Part shown: in pieces, positions 9,406 to 19,274 of the stretch
How the letters are laid out: every line of letters begins with the position of its first letter
How positions within the stretch are numbered: position 1 is the first letter of the stretch
Assembly: GCF_001953055.1 (NCBI RefSeq)
Contig: NZ_CP019044.1
Location: forward strand, 3,203,001-3,267,000
Direction: 5' to 3'
Length of the DNA stretch: 64,000 nt
Source: Salaquimonas pukyongi
GTDB lineage: Bacteria > Pseudomonadota > Alphaproteobacteria > Rhizobiales > Rhizobiaceae
Program-made: the position numbers and the translations under genes
Notes under the pieces: model-generated
What the model was told of the DNA's origin: nothing
The model's input: only the letters and a program-made list of their open reading frames with translations
Database searches by the model: none

Positions 9406-10209
9406 ATGCCGCTTTCCATCGCAACCTGGAACATCAATTCAGTCCGGCTGAGAGCCGGCCTTGTCGAAAAATTCCTGCTGGATCATCAGCCTGACATTCT
9501 GTGCCTGCAGGAAATCAAATGCATGAACGACCAGTTCCCGGCCAAGATCTTCAACAAGCTGGGCTATGAATATCAGGCCGTTCACGGCCAGAAGGGCTAT
9601 CATGGAGTTGCCACCATTTCGAAGCGGCCGCTTTCTGAAATCAACTCCACAGACTACGTTTTGATGGGCGACACCCGCCACATTGCCACCTGTTTTGAAG
9701 CAGGCGGCAAGGTCATCAATCTGCACAATTTCTATGTGCCCGCAGGTGGCGACGAGCCCGATCCCGCCAAGAACCCGAAATTCGACCACAAGCTCAAATT
9801 TGTCGACGAAATGAAAGCCTTGCATTCAATCGACAAAAAACGCCCGGCCATTCTGGTGGGTGATCTCAACATCGCGCCCTATGAAAACGATGTGTGGTCC
9901 CACAAGCAACTGCTCAAGATCGTCAGCCACACACCGGTGGAAACCGAGGGCCTGATTGATGTCATGAACCGTGGAGATTGGCGCGACCTGATCCGCCAGC
10001 ACATTCCCATGGAGGAAAAGGTCTACACCTGGTGGAGCTATCGCGCCCGTGACTGGGCAGCCAGCGACAGGGGCCGGCGCCTCGACCACATTTGGAGCGC
10101 ACCGGAACTTGCCGAAAGCCTGCAATCCATCGATATCCTTCGCGAGGCCCGTGGCTGGGAAAAGCCTTCCGATCATGTCCCGGTGATCGCCCGCTTCGAC
10201 CTGGATTAG
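9406..10209 (+). CDS. xthA: exodeoxyribonuclease III (AP endonuclease)
   Basis: A 267-residue Xth-type endonuclease/exonuclease/phosphatase-fold enzyme that cleaves abasic sites and trims 3' ends in base-excision repair. Motifs in order: ATWNINSVRLR, the metal-binding CLQEIKC, GYHGVATISKRP, the LVGDLNIAP Asn/Asp pair, RRLDHIW, and SDHVPVIARF with the catalytic His. The ATG at 9406 has GGAG 6 nt upstream; the ATG at 9394 has none. It is convergent with the cyclic-nucleotide-binding gene, 36 nt apart. Confidence 0.95.
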   Translation: MPLSIATWNINSVRLRAGLVEKFLLDHQPDILCLQEIKCMNDQFPAKIFNKLGYEYQAVHGQKGYHGVATISKRPLSEINSTDYVLMGDTRHIATCFEAGGKVINLHNFYVPAGGDEPDPAKNPKFDHKLKFVDEMKALHSIDKKRPAILVGDLNIAPYENDVWSHKQLLKIVSHTPVETEGLIDVMNRGDWRDLIRQHIPMEEKVYTWWSYRARDWAASDRGRRLDHIWSAPELAESLQSIDILREARGWEKPSDHVPVIARFDLD

Positions 10210-10245
10210 TGCATGTGCGCACCGCCGCTGCCGGCCGGCAATGGC

Positions 10246-10746
10246 TCAGCTTTCGCCATCTGGCCGTTGGCCGTCCGAATAAAGATCCGGAATGGTTTGC
10301 ATCTTGTGATGAACCTTGCCGATATCCTTCATCATCAACCGAACCGCATCTGCCAGACGCCTGTGCATGGAGGCAGCCAACTGGGGATATTCCCGGAGCA
10401 TGCGAAGAAACAGCTCCCGCGGGATGAAAATCAGTTCGCAATTGGTTCTGGCAATGGCGCTGGTTACCCGGCGGTTGCTGGTAACCAGGGCAACCTCTCC
10501 GACAAGACTTCCCGCCAGCTGACTGGACAGGATCGTTTCCCGGTTTCCCGTCATCACCGTCAGATCGAGCTGGCCTTTGACGATGACATAGCCGCCATCG
10601 GAAGCGTCCCCTTCCTGAAACAGCACTTCCCCGCCGCGCAGCATGAGGCGGCGTGAGCCGAAAGCAAGCAGGCGCAGCTGTTCTGCCGGAAATCCGTCAA
10701 ATAGGGTAATTCGCCCCAGCAGCTCTATGTCGTCGGAAAGCGTCAT
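10246..10746 (-). CDS. cyclic-nucleotide-binding-domain protein (Cpk-like)
   Basis: A 166-residue protein made of a single cNMP-binding domain. The beta-barrel part runs from LFDGFPAEQLRLLA to GSLVGEVALVTSNRRVTSAIA, with the phosphate-binding-cassette region at GSLVGEVAL. A C-terminal helix follows, and there is no helix-turn-helix, kinase or channel part. It lies directly downstream of a CenR/OtpR-type regulator gene, like the Brucella otpR-cpk pair, where cpk encodes a protein resembling a protein-kinase regulatory subunit. A terminator hairpin (10787-10810) lies between the genes here, so co-transcription may be partial. The ligand is unknown. Confidence 0.82.
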   Translation of the reverse strand: MTLSDDIELLGRITLFDGFPAEQLRLLAFGSRRLMLRGGEVLFQEGDASDGGYVIVKGQLDLTVMTGNRETILSSQLAGSLVGEVALVTSNRRVTSAIARTNCELIFIPRELFLRMLREYPQLAASMHRRLADAVRLMMKDIGKVHHKMQTIPDLYSDGQRPDGES

Positions 10747-10784
10747 ATCTGCCCCATATCACATATGCGGCGCAGCCAGGCAGC

Positions 10785-10810
10785 AAAAAGCCGCCCTTTC
10801 AGGCGGCTTT
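10785..10810 (-). terminator. rho-independent terminator of the response-regulator gene
   Basis: On the minus strand AAAGCCGCC and GGCGGCTTT (10802-10810 and 10787-10795) form a 9-bp stem with a 6-nt loop, ending in a five-T run. It lies 40 nt beyond the response-regulator stop. Confidence 0.85.
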
Positions 10811-10849
10811 CCCCTGACCAGTTATGCCGTTGGCCTCAGTTATCCTGTA

Positions 10850-11533
10850 TCAGGGGACCAGCTTGTAACCGCCACCCTCGGTCACCAGGATGCGGGCATT
10901 GGAAGGATCCTTTTCAACCTTCTGGCGCAGCCGGTAGATGTGGGTTTCCAGCGTGTGCGTGGTGACGCCCGAATTATAGCCCCAAACCTGCTCCAGCAGC
11001 TCGTCCCGCCCGATGATCTTCTGCTCGGCCCGGTAGAGATATTTCATGATGGCCGTTTCCTTCTCCGTCAGGCGGATTTTCTGGCCACCATCCTCGATCA
11101 GCATCTTCTGCGACGGCTTGAACGTATACGGCCCGATGGAAAAGACCGCATCCTCGCTTTGCTCATGGGTGCGCAGCTGTGCCCGGATACGGGCCAGCAG
11201 CACGGCAAAGCGGAATGGCTTGGTGACATAGTCATTGGCGCCGGCTTCAAGTCCCAAAATGGTGTCCGAATCGGTGTCATGGCCCGTCAGCATGATGATG
11301 GGCGCCTTGAAACCGCCCTTTCGCAGCAGCTTTACCGCTTCACGGCCATCCATGTCCGGCAGGCCGACATCCATTACCAGCAGGTCCACATGACCGTTGC
11401 GGGCAGCCTGAATTCCCTTGGTCGCACCAGCTTCGCTCGAGACGGCGAATTCCTCATAAAGGGAAAGTTGCTCGGTCAGGGCTTCGCGCAACTCTTCATC
11501 GTCGTCCACGAGAAGAATGGTCCGTGCTGTCAT
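10850..11533 (-). CDS. cenR: OmpR-family response regulator, CenR/OtpR type
   Basis: A 227-residue two-domain regulator. The receiver has the acidic pocket VDDD (residues 9-12), phospho-acceptor Asp55 in VMDVGLPD, the LTGHDT switch region and the VTKPF lysine. The C-terminal OmpR/PhoB winged helix includes LTEKETAIMKYLYRA and VWGYNSGVTTHTLETHIYR. Sequence character and the neighbouring cyclic-nucleotide-binding gene match CenR of Caulobacter and OtpR/CenR of Brucella, which control cell-envelope homeostasis. No histidine kinase gene is adjacent. GGAG sits 7 nt before the ATG. The subfamily assignment is from memory of the proteins and the synteny, not from an alignment. Confidence 0.8.
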   Translation of the reverse strand: MTARTILLVDDDEELREALTEQLSLYEEFAVSSEAGATKGIQAARNGHVDLLVMDVGLPDMDGREAVKLLRKGGFKAPIIMLTGHDTDSDTILGLEAGANDYVTKPFRFAVLLARIRAQLRTHEQSEDAVFSIGPYTFKPSQKMLIEDGGQKIRLTEKETAIMKYLYRAEQKIIGRDELLEQVWGYNSGVTTHTLETHIYRLRQKVEKDPSNARILVTEGGGYKLVP

Positions 11534-11702
11534 GATTTTTCTCCACGCCTCTTCAAGGGCATTGACTGGTTTTCATTGATCTAGGGCGTTTCGGCCATGG
11601 TTTCCATGTTTTTACCTTGATAGGCTGAATCCGACTTGAAAAAAAGGCGATCACATTCGAACTCAAGCGAGCGTGATTGCAGACGTAAAAATGTGAAACC
11701 GC

Positions 11703-12236
11703 GTGATCAGCCATACACTCAATACACTAAACGTGCGCCGAAAGCCGGGAAGCGGCCATTCCGGCGGCCTGCTCTTGGCCGGTGATGTAGTCACTCCCTG
11801 CCTTTTGGGAAAAACCGGGATATCGCACAACAAACATGAGGGCGATGGCGCGACACCCTCAGGCAGTTATGAACTGCTCTTTGGCTTTTTTCGGTCAGAC
11901 CGCATCAGCCCACCCAGTACATTGTTGCCGATGCGCGCGCTTACGCCGCAAGACGGCTGGTGCGACGCACCAAACCATCCGGCTTATAACCGGCCGGTCC
12001 GCCTTCCGTTTGCCGCTTCCCATGAGAATTTGTGGCGCGACGATAGACTATACGACATATGCCTTGTAATGGATCACAATTTTTCCCGCCGACACCGCAA
12101 CCGGGGCAGCGCGGTGTTTGTGCATCTGACGGCAGACAAGCCTTACACGGCCGGCTGCATTGCACTTTCCCCCATGGCCATGATCAGACTGCTTCCGTTT
12201 CTCAGAAACGGAACGAGGGTTGAAATAAGCCTCTGA
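11703..12236 (+). CDS. L,D-transpeptidase (YkuD-domain) family protein
   Basis: A 177-residue protein with the YkuD catalytic signature near its C-terminus: His in VFVHLTADKPYTAGCIALS, with the catalytic Cys in the AGCIALS part. L,D-transpeptidases make 3-3 peptidoglycan cross-links or attach proteins to peptidoglycan. The N-terminus lacks a clear signal peptide and begins with a GTG at 11703 without an obvious ribosome site, so the start is uncertain. It is divergent from the envelope regulator gene at 11533, and the shared 169-nt gap could allow coordinated control. Confidence 0.8.
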   Translation: MISHTLNTLNVRRKPGSGHSGGLLLAGDVVTPCLLGKTGISHNKHEGDGATPSGSYELLFGFFRSDRISPPSTLLPMRALTPQDGWCDAPNHPAYNRPVRLPFAASHENLWRDDRLYDICLVMDHNFSRRHRNRGSAVFVHLTADKPYTAGCIALSPMAMIRLLPFLRNGTRVEISL

Positions 12237-12242
12237 CGGGGT

Positions 12243-12905
12243 TCACCGCTGCCCGAAGATTGCACTGCCAACGCGCACATGGGTTGCCCCAAGTTCAATG
12301 GCAGTCTCGAAATCTGCCGACATGCCCATGGAAAGAACTTCAAGCGCCAGCTCCCCTGCCAGCTTGCGCAACAGGGCAAAATGCGGACCGGGATTTTCCT
12401 CAAAGGGCGGAATGCACATCAATCCCTCAATCGCCAGACCGTATTTTTTTCTGCAAAGCTCGACGAAAGCGCTGGTTTCACCCGGCAGCACACCGGCTTT
12501 CTGCGGCTCGGCGCCTGTATTGACCTGCACCAACAGGCGCGGGGCCTTGCCCTGCTTTTCCATCTCCTTGGCAAGCGCTGCGGCGATTTTCTCCCGATCG
12601 ATGGTTTCGATCACATCAAACAGCGCTACCGCATCCGCAGCCTTGTTGGACTGCAATGGCCCGATCAGATGCAATTCAATATCGGGATAAAGCTGCCGCA
12701 GTTCCGGCCATTTGCCCTGTGCTTCCTGAACCCGGTTTTCGCCGAACACCCGTTGACCGGCCTCCAGCACTGGCAAAATCTCTTCACGCCCGAATGTCTT
12801 GGAAACCGCGACCAGCGTTATATCGGCAACATCACGGCCCCAATCCTTGGCCGCAGCACGGCAGCGCGCCATGATTTTCTCCAGCCTGACCGCACTTTCA
12901 TTCAT
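12243..12905 (-). CDS. YggS/PROSC-family PLP-binding protein
   Basis: A 220-residue single-domain (alanine-racemase-like barrel) pyridoxal-phosphate protein that buffers PLP homeostasis. The PLP lysine lies in ITLVAVSKTF, followed by FGENRVQEAQGKW, HLIGPLQSNKA and the phosphate-binding LSMGMSADFETAIELG. The family start fits MNESAVRLEKIMARC at 12905, with GGGAAG upstream; an upstream in-frame ATG at 12995 would add 30 unrelated residues. It is convergent with the L,D-transpeptidase gene, 6 nt apart. Confidence 0.9.
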   Translation of the reverse strand: MNESAVRLEKIMARCRAAAKDWGRDVADITLVAVSKTFGREEILPVLEAGQRVFGENRVQEAQGKWPELRQLYPDIELHLIGPLQSNKAADAVALFDVIETIDREKIAAALAKEMEKQGKAPRLLVQVNTGAEPQKAGVLPGETSAFVELCRKKYGLAIEGLMCIPPFEENPGPHFALLRKLAGELALEVLSMGMSADFETAIELGATHVRVGSAIFGQR

Positions 12906-13084
12906 AAACGCCACGCTTCCCGTTTGTCGACTGGCCGCCACACAGGCCGCCGCACTGTGCTCTGAATTCTGCAACCTGTTGACCAGACGATGCATTTCTG
13001 GTCAAGCATTGCCCTGAAACCTGAGACAACGCCGCCGCCGTATCTGAGCAACAAACGGGCAAATCCTCAAGATTTGGACAGAAG

Positions 13085-15715
13085 ATGACCAGCGAACGCT
13101 ACAATCCGCGCGTCAGCGAGCCGAAATGGCAAAAAGCCTGGAACGAAGCCGGCCTTTTTGAAACCCGCAACGATGATCCACGCCCGAAATACTACGTGCT
13201 GGAAATGTTCCCCTATCCTTCCGGCCGCATTCACATGGGGCATGTCCGCAACTATGCGATGGGCGATGTTGTGGCGCGTTACAAGCGGGCAAAAGGGTTC
13301 AACGTCCTGCACCCCATGGGTTGGGATGCTTTCGGCCTGCCGGCGGAAAATGCCGCCCGCGACAACAAGGTAAATCCGCGCGACTGGACCTATGCCAACA
13401 TTGAAACCATGAAGGGCCAGCTCAAGACCATGGGCCTGTCGCTTGACTGGTCGCGGGAATTTGCCACCTGCGATCCCGTCTACTACAGGCACCAGCAGAA
13501 GCTGTTCCTCGATTTCTGGAAAGCCGGCCTGGTGGAACGCCGCACCGCGAAGGTAAACTGGGATCCTGTGGACCAGACCGTGCTTGCCAACGAACAGGTC
13601 ATTGACGGAAAGGGTTGGCGCTCGGGCGCCGAGGTCGAGCAGCGCGACCTCACCCAATGGTTCTTCAAGATCACATCGATGAGCGAAGAACTGCTTGAAG
13701 CACTCGGCGATCTGGAGCGCTGGCCTGACAAGGTCCGCACCATGCAGAAAAACTGGATCGGCAAGTCGCGGGGTCTGATGATCCGCTGGCCACTGGATGC
13801 GGACACGGCACCGCAAGGTGAATCGGCGCTGGACATCTACACCACCCGGCCCGACACGATTTTCGGCGCGTCTTTCATGGCAATTGCCGCAGACCATCCA
13901 CTGGCGCTGAAAGCGGCTGAAACCAACCCTGAGCTGGCCGCCTTCTGCGAGGAAACCCGCCGCATTGGGACTTCAGCTGCCGCGCTGGAAACGGCTGAAA
14001 AGAAGGGCTTTGACACCGGCATCAGAGCTGTCCATCCGTTTGATGACAGTTGGACGCTGCCGGTCTATGTCGCCAATTTCGTGCTGATGGACTACGGCAC
14101 CGGCGCCATTTTCGGCTGCCCCTCCGGCGACCAGCGCGACCTGGACTTTGCGCGCAAATACGATCTTCCGGTCATTGCCGTGGTCATGCCGGAAGATGAA
14201 GACGCGGAAAGTTTCCAGATCGGCGAAGAAGCCTATGTTGATGAAGGGATAATGATCAATTCCCGGTTTCTGGACGGCATGAAACCGGACGAAGCATTCA
14301 ACGAGATCGCAGCCCGGCTGGAAAAGGCAACGGTGGGCGATGGCCAGCCAATGGCCGAGCGCCGTGTACAGTACCGCCTGCGTGACTGGCTGATATCACG
14401 CCAGCGTTTCTGGGGCTGCCCGATCCCGGCAATCCACTGCAAGGCCTGCGGCACCCAACCGGTGCCGGACAGCGAATTGCCGATCCGCCTGCCGGAAGAT
14501 GTCAGCTTTGACAAGCCGGGCAATCCTCTGGACCATCATCCAGAATGGAAACACACCGCCTGCCCCAAATGCGGAGAACCCGCAGAGCGCGATACCGACA
14601 CGATGGACACATTCGTTGATTCCTCGTGGTATTTTGCCCGCTTTACCGATCCCTGGAACGAGGAAAGCCCGACCACCCTTAATTACGTCGATGGCAAGAA
14701 TGGCTGGCTGCCTGTCAATCAGTATATCGGCGGCATCGAGCATGCGATCCTGCATCTGCTCTATTCGCGCTTTTTTGCCCGGGCCATGAAGATCACCGGC
14801 CATCTCAATGAGGTAGCAGAGCCGTTTGAAGGCCTGTTCACCCAGGGTATGGTGGTGCACGAAACCTATGAGGGGCCCGGTGGCTGGGTAACGCCGGCCG
14901 AAATTCGTATTGAAGGGGAAGGGGCCAGCCGAAAGGCATTTCTTGACGACGGCACCCAGGTTGCCATCGGCTCCATCGAGAAGATGTCGAAATCGAAAAA
15001 GAACGTGGTGGATCCCGACGACATCATCATTTCCTACGGCGCCGATACCGCCCGCTGGTTCATGCTGTCGGATTCCCCGCCCGACCGGGATGTCATCTGG
15101 ACCGAGTCCGGTGTGGAAGGCGCACACCGCTTTGTTCAGCGCATTTGGCGCCTGATAACCGGCATTGCAGATGCATCCGCGACGTTGGAAGGCGCCGCGC
15201 CGGAATATGGCCCCAAATCCCTGGAACTGGCAAAAGACACCCACAAAACGATCAAGTTCGTCAGCGAGAACATCGAAGCACTCGGGTTCAACCGCGCTGT
15301 TGCCGCTATTTATACTTTGACCAATCGTATCCAGAGTACCTGGAATGACGGCAAGGCGCAGGAGGCCGGGTTCCAGCACGCGTGCCGTCAGGCATGTGAC
15401 GTGCTGGTTCAGCTGATTGCCCCGATGATGCCGCACCTGGCGGAAGAATGCTGGCAGGCGCTTGGCAATGACGGCCTGGTTGCCGAACAGGCTTGGCCGC
15501 AGTTCGACCCTTCCCTGGTGGTGGACGACACCTTGACCTTGCCGGTTCAGGTCAATGGAAAAAAACGGGCGGATGTAACCGTCAGTGCTGAAGCTTCCCA
15601 GGAAGATATTATCGCTGCCACCCTCGCGCTGGATGTGATAAAGGGATATTTGAACGATCAGGCGCCCAAAAAGGTTATTGTGGTTCCAAAGCGGATCGTG
15701 AATATCGTTGTGTAA
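13085..15715 (+). CDS. leuS: leucyl-tRNA synthetase
   Basis: An 876-residue class I aminoacyl-tRNA synthetase. The HIGH motif reads HMGH in [14 protein letters not shown] (near residue 50), and KMSKS is intact in [10 protein letters not shown] (near residue 632). The CP1 editing domain is visible from about residue 225, with TTRPDTIFG. The C-terminus ends [15 protein letters not shown], typical of bacterial LeuRS. lptE and holA follow on the same strand, a conserved alphaproteobacterial order. A CACCATC/GATGGTG hairpin (15718-15734) without T-run lies just after the stop. Confidence 0.98.
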   Translation: MTSERYNPRVSEPKWQKAWNEAGLFETRNDDPRPKYYVLEMFPYPSGRIHMGHVRNYAMGDVVARYKRAKGFNVLHPMGWDAFGLPAENAARDNKVNPRDWTYANIETMKGQLKTMGLSLDWSREFATCDPVYYRHQQKLFLDFWKAGLVERRTAKVNWDPVDQTVLANEQVIDGKGWRSGAEVEQRDLTQWFFKITSMSEELLEALGDLERWPDKVRTMQKNWIGKSRGLMIRWPLDADTAPQGESALDIYTTRPDTIFGASFMAIAADHPLALKAAETNPELAAFCEETRRIGTSAAALETAEKKGFDTGIRAVHPFDDSWTLPVYVANFVLMDYGTGAIFGCPSGDQRDLDFARKYDLPVIAVVMPEDEDAESFQIGEEAYVDEGIMINSRFLDGMKPDEAFNEIAARLEKATVGDGQPMAERRVQYRLRDWLISRQRFWGCPIPAIHCKACGTQPVPDSELPIRLPEDVSFDKPGNPLDHHPEWKHTACPKCGEPAERDTDTMDTFVDSSWYFARFTDPWNEESPTTLNYVDGKNGWLPVNQYIGGIEHAILHLLYSRFFARAMKITGHLNEVAEPFEGLFTQGMVVHETYEGPGGWVTPAEIRIEGEGASRKAFLDDGTQVAIGSIEKMSKSKKNVVDPDDIIISYGADTARWFMLSDSPPDRDVIWTESGVEGAHRFVQRIWRLITGIADASATLEGAAPEYGPKSLELAKDTHKTIKFVSENIEALGFNRAVAAIYTLTNRIQSTWNDGKAQEAGFQHACRQACDVLVQLIAPMMPHLAEECWQALGNDGLVAEQAWPQFDPSLVVDDTLTLPVQVNGKKRADVTVSAEASQEDIIAATLALDVIKGYLNDQAPKKVIVVPKRIVNIVV

Positions 15716-15717
15716 GA

Positions 15718-15734
15718 CACCATCCCCGATGGTG
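15718..15734. repeat. 7-bp hairpin between leuS and lptE
   Basis: CACCATC and GATGGTG separated by CCC form a perfect stem just past the leuS stop. There is no T-run, so it is unlikely to stop transcription into lptE by itself; it may be an attenuating or mRNA-stability hairpin. Confidence 0.55.
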
Positions 15735-15781
15735 GCCGCAACAGAGGCGGGAAACGAAAAACATCAGGGCCTGGAATTGGT

Positions 15782-16333
15782 ATGAAACGCTTTCTTTGCA
15801 CCACTTTTGCAACAAGGCTCGCCCGCTGCGTACCCGTCATCGCGCTGGCCGCGATGCTGCAGGCTTGCCAGTTCCAGCCGCTCTATTCTTCCGACAGCGG
15901 CACCATTGCCGGCTCAAATCTCGCCCTTTCCTCGCTTTCGGTTGCCGAGGTCGATACCAGGGTTGAACAACAGGTACGCAATCATTTGATCTTTCTGATC
16001 AGCGGCGGCGCTACTCCGCCAAATCCCAGCCACGAAGTGCGTATCCGGGTTGCTTCCAACTCACGGGTACTTGCCGCGAAGGTTAAAAGCGGACAATCCA
16101 GTCAGATCGGCAATACGGCCGGCAATGTTGAGTTGACCGCCAGTTACGAGATTTACGATTTTGCGTCCAAGGAGATCGTCCATCGCGGCAGCCGGTTCGC
16201 CAGCGCTTCCTATGACAGGACCAGCCAGTCGTTTGCCAGCGCCCGCGCCGAGCGCGATGCCGAAAATCGCGCAGCACGCGAGGTTGCCGAGCAGTTGCGG
16301 TTTGCCATCGCCTCCGATCTGTCTGCAAACTGA
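15782..16333 (+). CDS. lptE: LPS-assembly lipoprotein LptE
   Basis: A 183-residue lipoprotein. The signal peptide ends in a lipobox, MLQAC, giving Cys at about residue 29, followed by QFQPLYSS, the usual start of alphaproteobacterial LptE. LptE plugs the LptD barrel and is needed to insert lipopolysaccharide into the outer membrane. Overall sequence conservation in the family is low, so the call rests on the lipobox, length and position between leuS and holA. holA begins 9 nt after the stop. Confidence 0.88.
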   Translation: MKRFLCTTFATRLARCVPVIALAAMLQACQFQPLYSSDSGTIAGSNLALSSLSVAEVDTRVEQQVRNHLIFLISGGATPPNPSHEVRIRVASNSRVLAAKVKSGQSSQIGNTAGNVELTASYEIYDFASKEIVHRGSRFASASYDRTSQSFASARAERDAENRAAREVAEQLRFAIASDLSAN

Positions 16334-16342
16334 CACACCATC

Positions 16343-17377
16343 ATGCCTGCCTTGAAACCGGCCGAGATCGGAAGCTTCCTCGCCAAGCCCGATCCTGCTC
16401 TGCGGGCAATCCTCATCTATGGCCCCGACAGCGGGCTGGTCAGTGAGCGTGCCGACAAATTGGCAGACGCCTGCGGCGTGGATACCACCGATCCTTTTGC
16501 CACCATCCGCCTCGACGCCGATACCGCCGCTGCGGACCGAAACCGGCTTCTCGACGAAGCCTTTACCGTTGCCATGTTCGGCGGCGACCGGCTGATCCGG
16601 GTTTCCGGCCAGACCCGCCGCAATCTGGCAGAAGCTGTGAAGCCGCTGCTGAAACAGAAGCTTGAAAATGCGTGGGTGCTGATAGAGGCCGGGGACCTGA
16701 AGAAGGGCACGGCGCTGCGAAACCTGTTTGAAAAATCGCCGAATGGCGCGGCAATCCCCTGCTATCTCGACGAAGGAAGGGCGCTGGACGAACTGATCGC
16801 CGAGGAACTGACCGGCAAAGGGTATGCCATAAACCGGGAGCTTTCAGCCTATCTGAAACAGTTTCTTGGCGGAGACCGGATGGCCAGCCGCAATGAGTTG
16901 CGCAAACTGGCGCTTTATGCCGGCAATGAAACCGAGATCACCCGGGAGCACATTACCGCCATCGTCGGCGATGCTTCCACCATCGATTTCGACGAAGTGC
17001 TCGATTCGGTTTCAGCCGGCGAAATGACCGCACTTGAAGATCAGATCGGGCGCCTTCTGGAACAGGGCATGGCTGCCGACATGCTGTTGCTCAATGCGTT
17101 GCGCCATTTTCAGGCCTTGCACGAAATGCGCGGAAGGATTGACACTGAGCGCCTCAGTGCAAAGGCTGCCGTCGATGGCGCCCGCCCACCGGTTTTCTGG
17201 AAGCGCAAGGATCGGTTGATCCGCATTCTTTCCAGGCTCAACACGGGGCAACTGGAGCGGATTCTGGGCCGGCTGCATCAGGCCGGGTTTGAGGCCAGGG
17301 CCAATCCGGAACTGGGCGCAGCCATAGCCGGAACCTGTCTGCTGGCGGTTGTTCTCGAAGCCCGCCAGCCATCGTGA
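16343..17377 (+). CDS. holA: DNA polymerase III delta subunit
   Basis: A 344-residue clamp-loader subunit that opens the beta clamp. N-terminal features KPAEIGSFLAKPDP and ILIYGPDSGLVSERADKL match the HolA AAA+-like domain, and FEARANPELGAAIAG lies in the C-terminal collar domain. It is the last gene of leuS-lptE-holA and is convergent with parB, with 30 nt between stop codons. Confidence 0.93.
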   Translation: MPALKPAEIGSFLAKPDPALRAILIYGPDSGLVSERADKLADACGVDTTDPFATIRLDADTAAADRNRLLDEAFTVAMFGGDRLIRVSGQTRRNLAEAVKPLLKQKLENAWVLIEAGDLKKGTALRNLFEKSPNGAAIPCYLDEGRALDELIAEELTGKGYAINRELSAYLKQFLGGDRMASRNELRKLALYAGNETEITREHITAIVGDASTIDFDEVLDSVSAGEMTALEDQIGRLLEQGMAADMLLLNALRHFQALHEMRGRIDTERLSAKAAVDGARPPVFWKRKDRLIRILSRLNTGQLERILGRLHQAGFEARANPELGAAIAGTCLLAVVLEARQPS

Positions 17378-17407
17378 GACCTGATCCACGGAAGCTTTCA
17401 ACAATGC

Positions 17408-18319
17408 CTATGTAAGCAGCCGCTGGCACAAGCTTTCAAACTGCTCAAGCGTCTTGTACTTGATGCGCAACTCGCCTTTTTCTCCCTTGCCCAGCCTGAT
17501 GTCTGCAGCAAGTCCCAGCTGGTCCTCAATCTGCCGCTCCAGCGCCTTGATATCGGGCGCTTTGAGATCAAGGCTCTTGGTTTCCAGATTGCGCGGCGGT
17601 TTTTCACTGCCGGCCTGCTCCTGCGCAAGCGCTTCTGCCTGACGCACTGACAGTCCATCCTTGATGATCCTGTTTGCCAGACCGACCGGATCGCTGCTGG
17701 TGACCACTGCCCGAGCGTGCCCGGCGGAAAGTTCTCCCGAAGACAGCATGCTGCGGACAGCATCCGGCAGCTTCAACAGGCGAAGCGTGTTGGCAACATG
17801 GCTGCGGCTCTTGCCGATGACATTTCCAAGATCGGCCTGGGTGTAGTCATATTCATCGATCAGCTGCTGATAGCCTTGCGCCTCTTCCACCGGATTGAGG
17901 TCTGCCCGCTGAACGTTCTCAATGATCGCAAGTTCCAGCGCTTCCTTGTCTTCGACTTCTCGCAGAATGACCGGTATCTCGTGCAGCGAAGCTTTCTGGG
18001 CTGCCCGCCAGCGCCGCTCGCCGGCGATGATCTCATAGCGGGCACCGCCCAAATCCGCTCCCTTGATCGGCCGAACCAGGATCGGCTGAACAATGCCGTG
18101 CTCGGCAATCGACCGCGCGAGATCGGCAAGGTGCTCTTCGGAAAACTGCCGGCGGGGATTGTTGGGATTGGCACGAATCTGTTCGATCGGAACCCTGCGG
18201 TCTGCCCGCTGTGATTCGGGACGGGCGGCGTGCTTGCCGTCAGCAGGCATATCGTCCATTTCGCCGATCAGTGCCGCAAGGCCCCGACCGAGCCGCTTCC
18301 TTGATCCGCTGTCTGCCAT
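17408..18319 (-). CDS. parB: chromosome-partitioning protein ParB
   Basis: A 303-residue parS-binding CTPase clamp. It starts MADSGSRKRLGRGLAALIG. The CTP-binding domain includes NPNNPRRQF and GERRWRA (residues 100-106). The helix-turn-helix is around TQADLGNVIGKSRSHVANTLRLL, and a C-terminal dimerisation domain follows. The ATG at 18319 is preceded by AGGAG; a longer in-frame opening to 18430 runs back over the end of parA and lacks family similarity. parA is 37 nt upstream. Three parS-like sites lie 1.5-3.8 kb upstream of the parB start. Confidence 0.97.
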   Translation of the reverse strand: MADSGSRKRLGRGLAALIGEMDDMPADGKHAARPESQRADRRVPIEQIRANPNNPRRQFSEEHLADLARSIAEHGIVQPILVRPIKGADLGGARYEIIAGERRWRAAQKASLHEIPVILREVEDKEALELAIIENVQRADLNPVEEAQGYQQLIDEYDYTQADLGNVIGKSRSHVANTLRLLKLPDAVRSMLSSGELSAGHARAVVTSSDPVGLANRIIKDGLSVRQAEALAQEQAGSEKPPRNLETKSLDLKAPDIKALERQIEDQLGLAADIRLGKGEKGELRIKYKTLEQFESLCQRLLT

Positions 18320-18356
18320 GTCCTCGTCTCCTCTTTTGCGCCTGCCGTAACCGTGA

Positions 18357-19172
18357 TCAGGCGGCGCTAAGCCGCTTTTCCTTGCGAATGATTTCCGATG
18401 CAAGCCGCAGATAGGCCTGACTCCCAGCACATTTCAGATCGTACAGGATCGCCGGCTTGCCGTAGGATGGTGCTTCCGACAGGCGCACATTGCGTGGAAT
18501 TACCGTGTCATAAACTTTTGATCCCATGAACTCCCGCACATCGCTGACCACCTGATCGGAAAGATTGTTCCTGGAATCGAACATGGTAAGGACGATGCCG
18601 TGCAGGCCAAGCTCCGGATTTACCGTTTCGCGTACCTGCTTCATGGTTTCCAGCAACTGGCTGAGCCCCTCAAGGGCAAAGAACTCGCACTGCAACGGAA
18701 CCAGCAGCGCATGGGCAGCAGCCATGGCGTTGATGGTCAACAGGTTGAGTGAGGGCGGGCAATCGATCAGGATATAGTCGAAGGCCGGTTTTCCTTCGCT
18801 GGTATTGGGAATATATTCCTCAATAACCTTTTTAAGACGAAATGCCCGGTCTGGCGCATCGGCAATTTCCATTTCCAGCCCAAGCAGATCAAGCGTCGAC
18901 GGCGCCACATAGAACCGGGGCACCGCCGTCTTCACCAGGGCATCGCCCAGGCCGCTGTCGCCGCGCAGCAGATCGGCCGTGGACGTGTCCCGGCTTTCGC
19001 GGTCAATGCCGAGCCCGGTGCTGGCATTGCCCTGGGGGTCCAGATCAACAATCAGAACCGTCTTTTCGATCGCCGCAAGCGCGGTGGCAAGGTTGATTGC
19101 CGTCGTGGTCTTGCCCACGCCGCCCTTCTGGTTGGCAATCGTCAATACCCTTGAAGCCGTTCGGATGCTCAT
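18357..19172 (-). CDS. parA: chromosome-partitioning ATPase ParA
   Basis: A 271-residue deviant-Walker ATPase. The signature KGGVGKTTTAINLATALA lies near residue 16, with VDLDPQGNASTGLG after it and DYILIDCPPSLNLLT as the Walker B region. ParA-ATP binds the nucleoid, and ParB-parS complexes follow its gradient to segregate origins. It is encoded upstream of parB in the usual alphaproteobacterial order rsmG-parA-parB, close to the predicted origin. Confidence 0.97.
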   Translation of the reverse strand: MSIRTASRVLTIANQKGGVGKTTTAINLATALAAIEKTVLIVDLDPQGNASTGLGIDRESRDTSTADLLRGDSGLGDALVKTAVPRFYVAPSTLDLLGLEMEIADAPDRAFRLKKVIEEYIPNTSEGKPAFDYILIDCPPSLNLLTINAMAAAHALLVPLQCEFFALEGLSQLLETMKQVRETVNPELGLHGIVLTMFDSRNNLSDQVVSDVREFMGSKVYDTVIPRNVRLSEAPSYGKPAILYDLKCAGSQAYLRLASEIIRKEKRLSAA

Positions 19173-19274
19173 CGCCTCAAACCCGTTTTGCCCGATGAAA
19201 CCCTCTCAGGCATTTTTTTGCCCCGTTACAAAATCCGGAAACATGCAGCAGGAGAACCGGACCACCAAACCGGA

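Noticed and set aside
14396-15436. 346-codon minus-strand frame inside leuS
   Set aside because: It is a shadow of leuS codons; leuS carries all expected motifs through the region.
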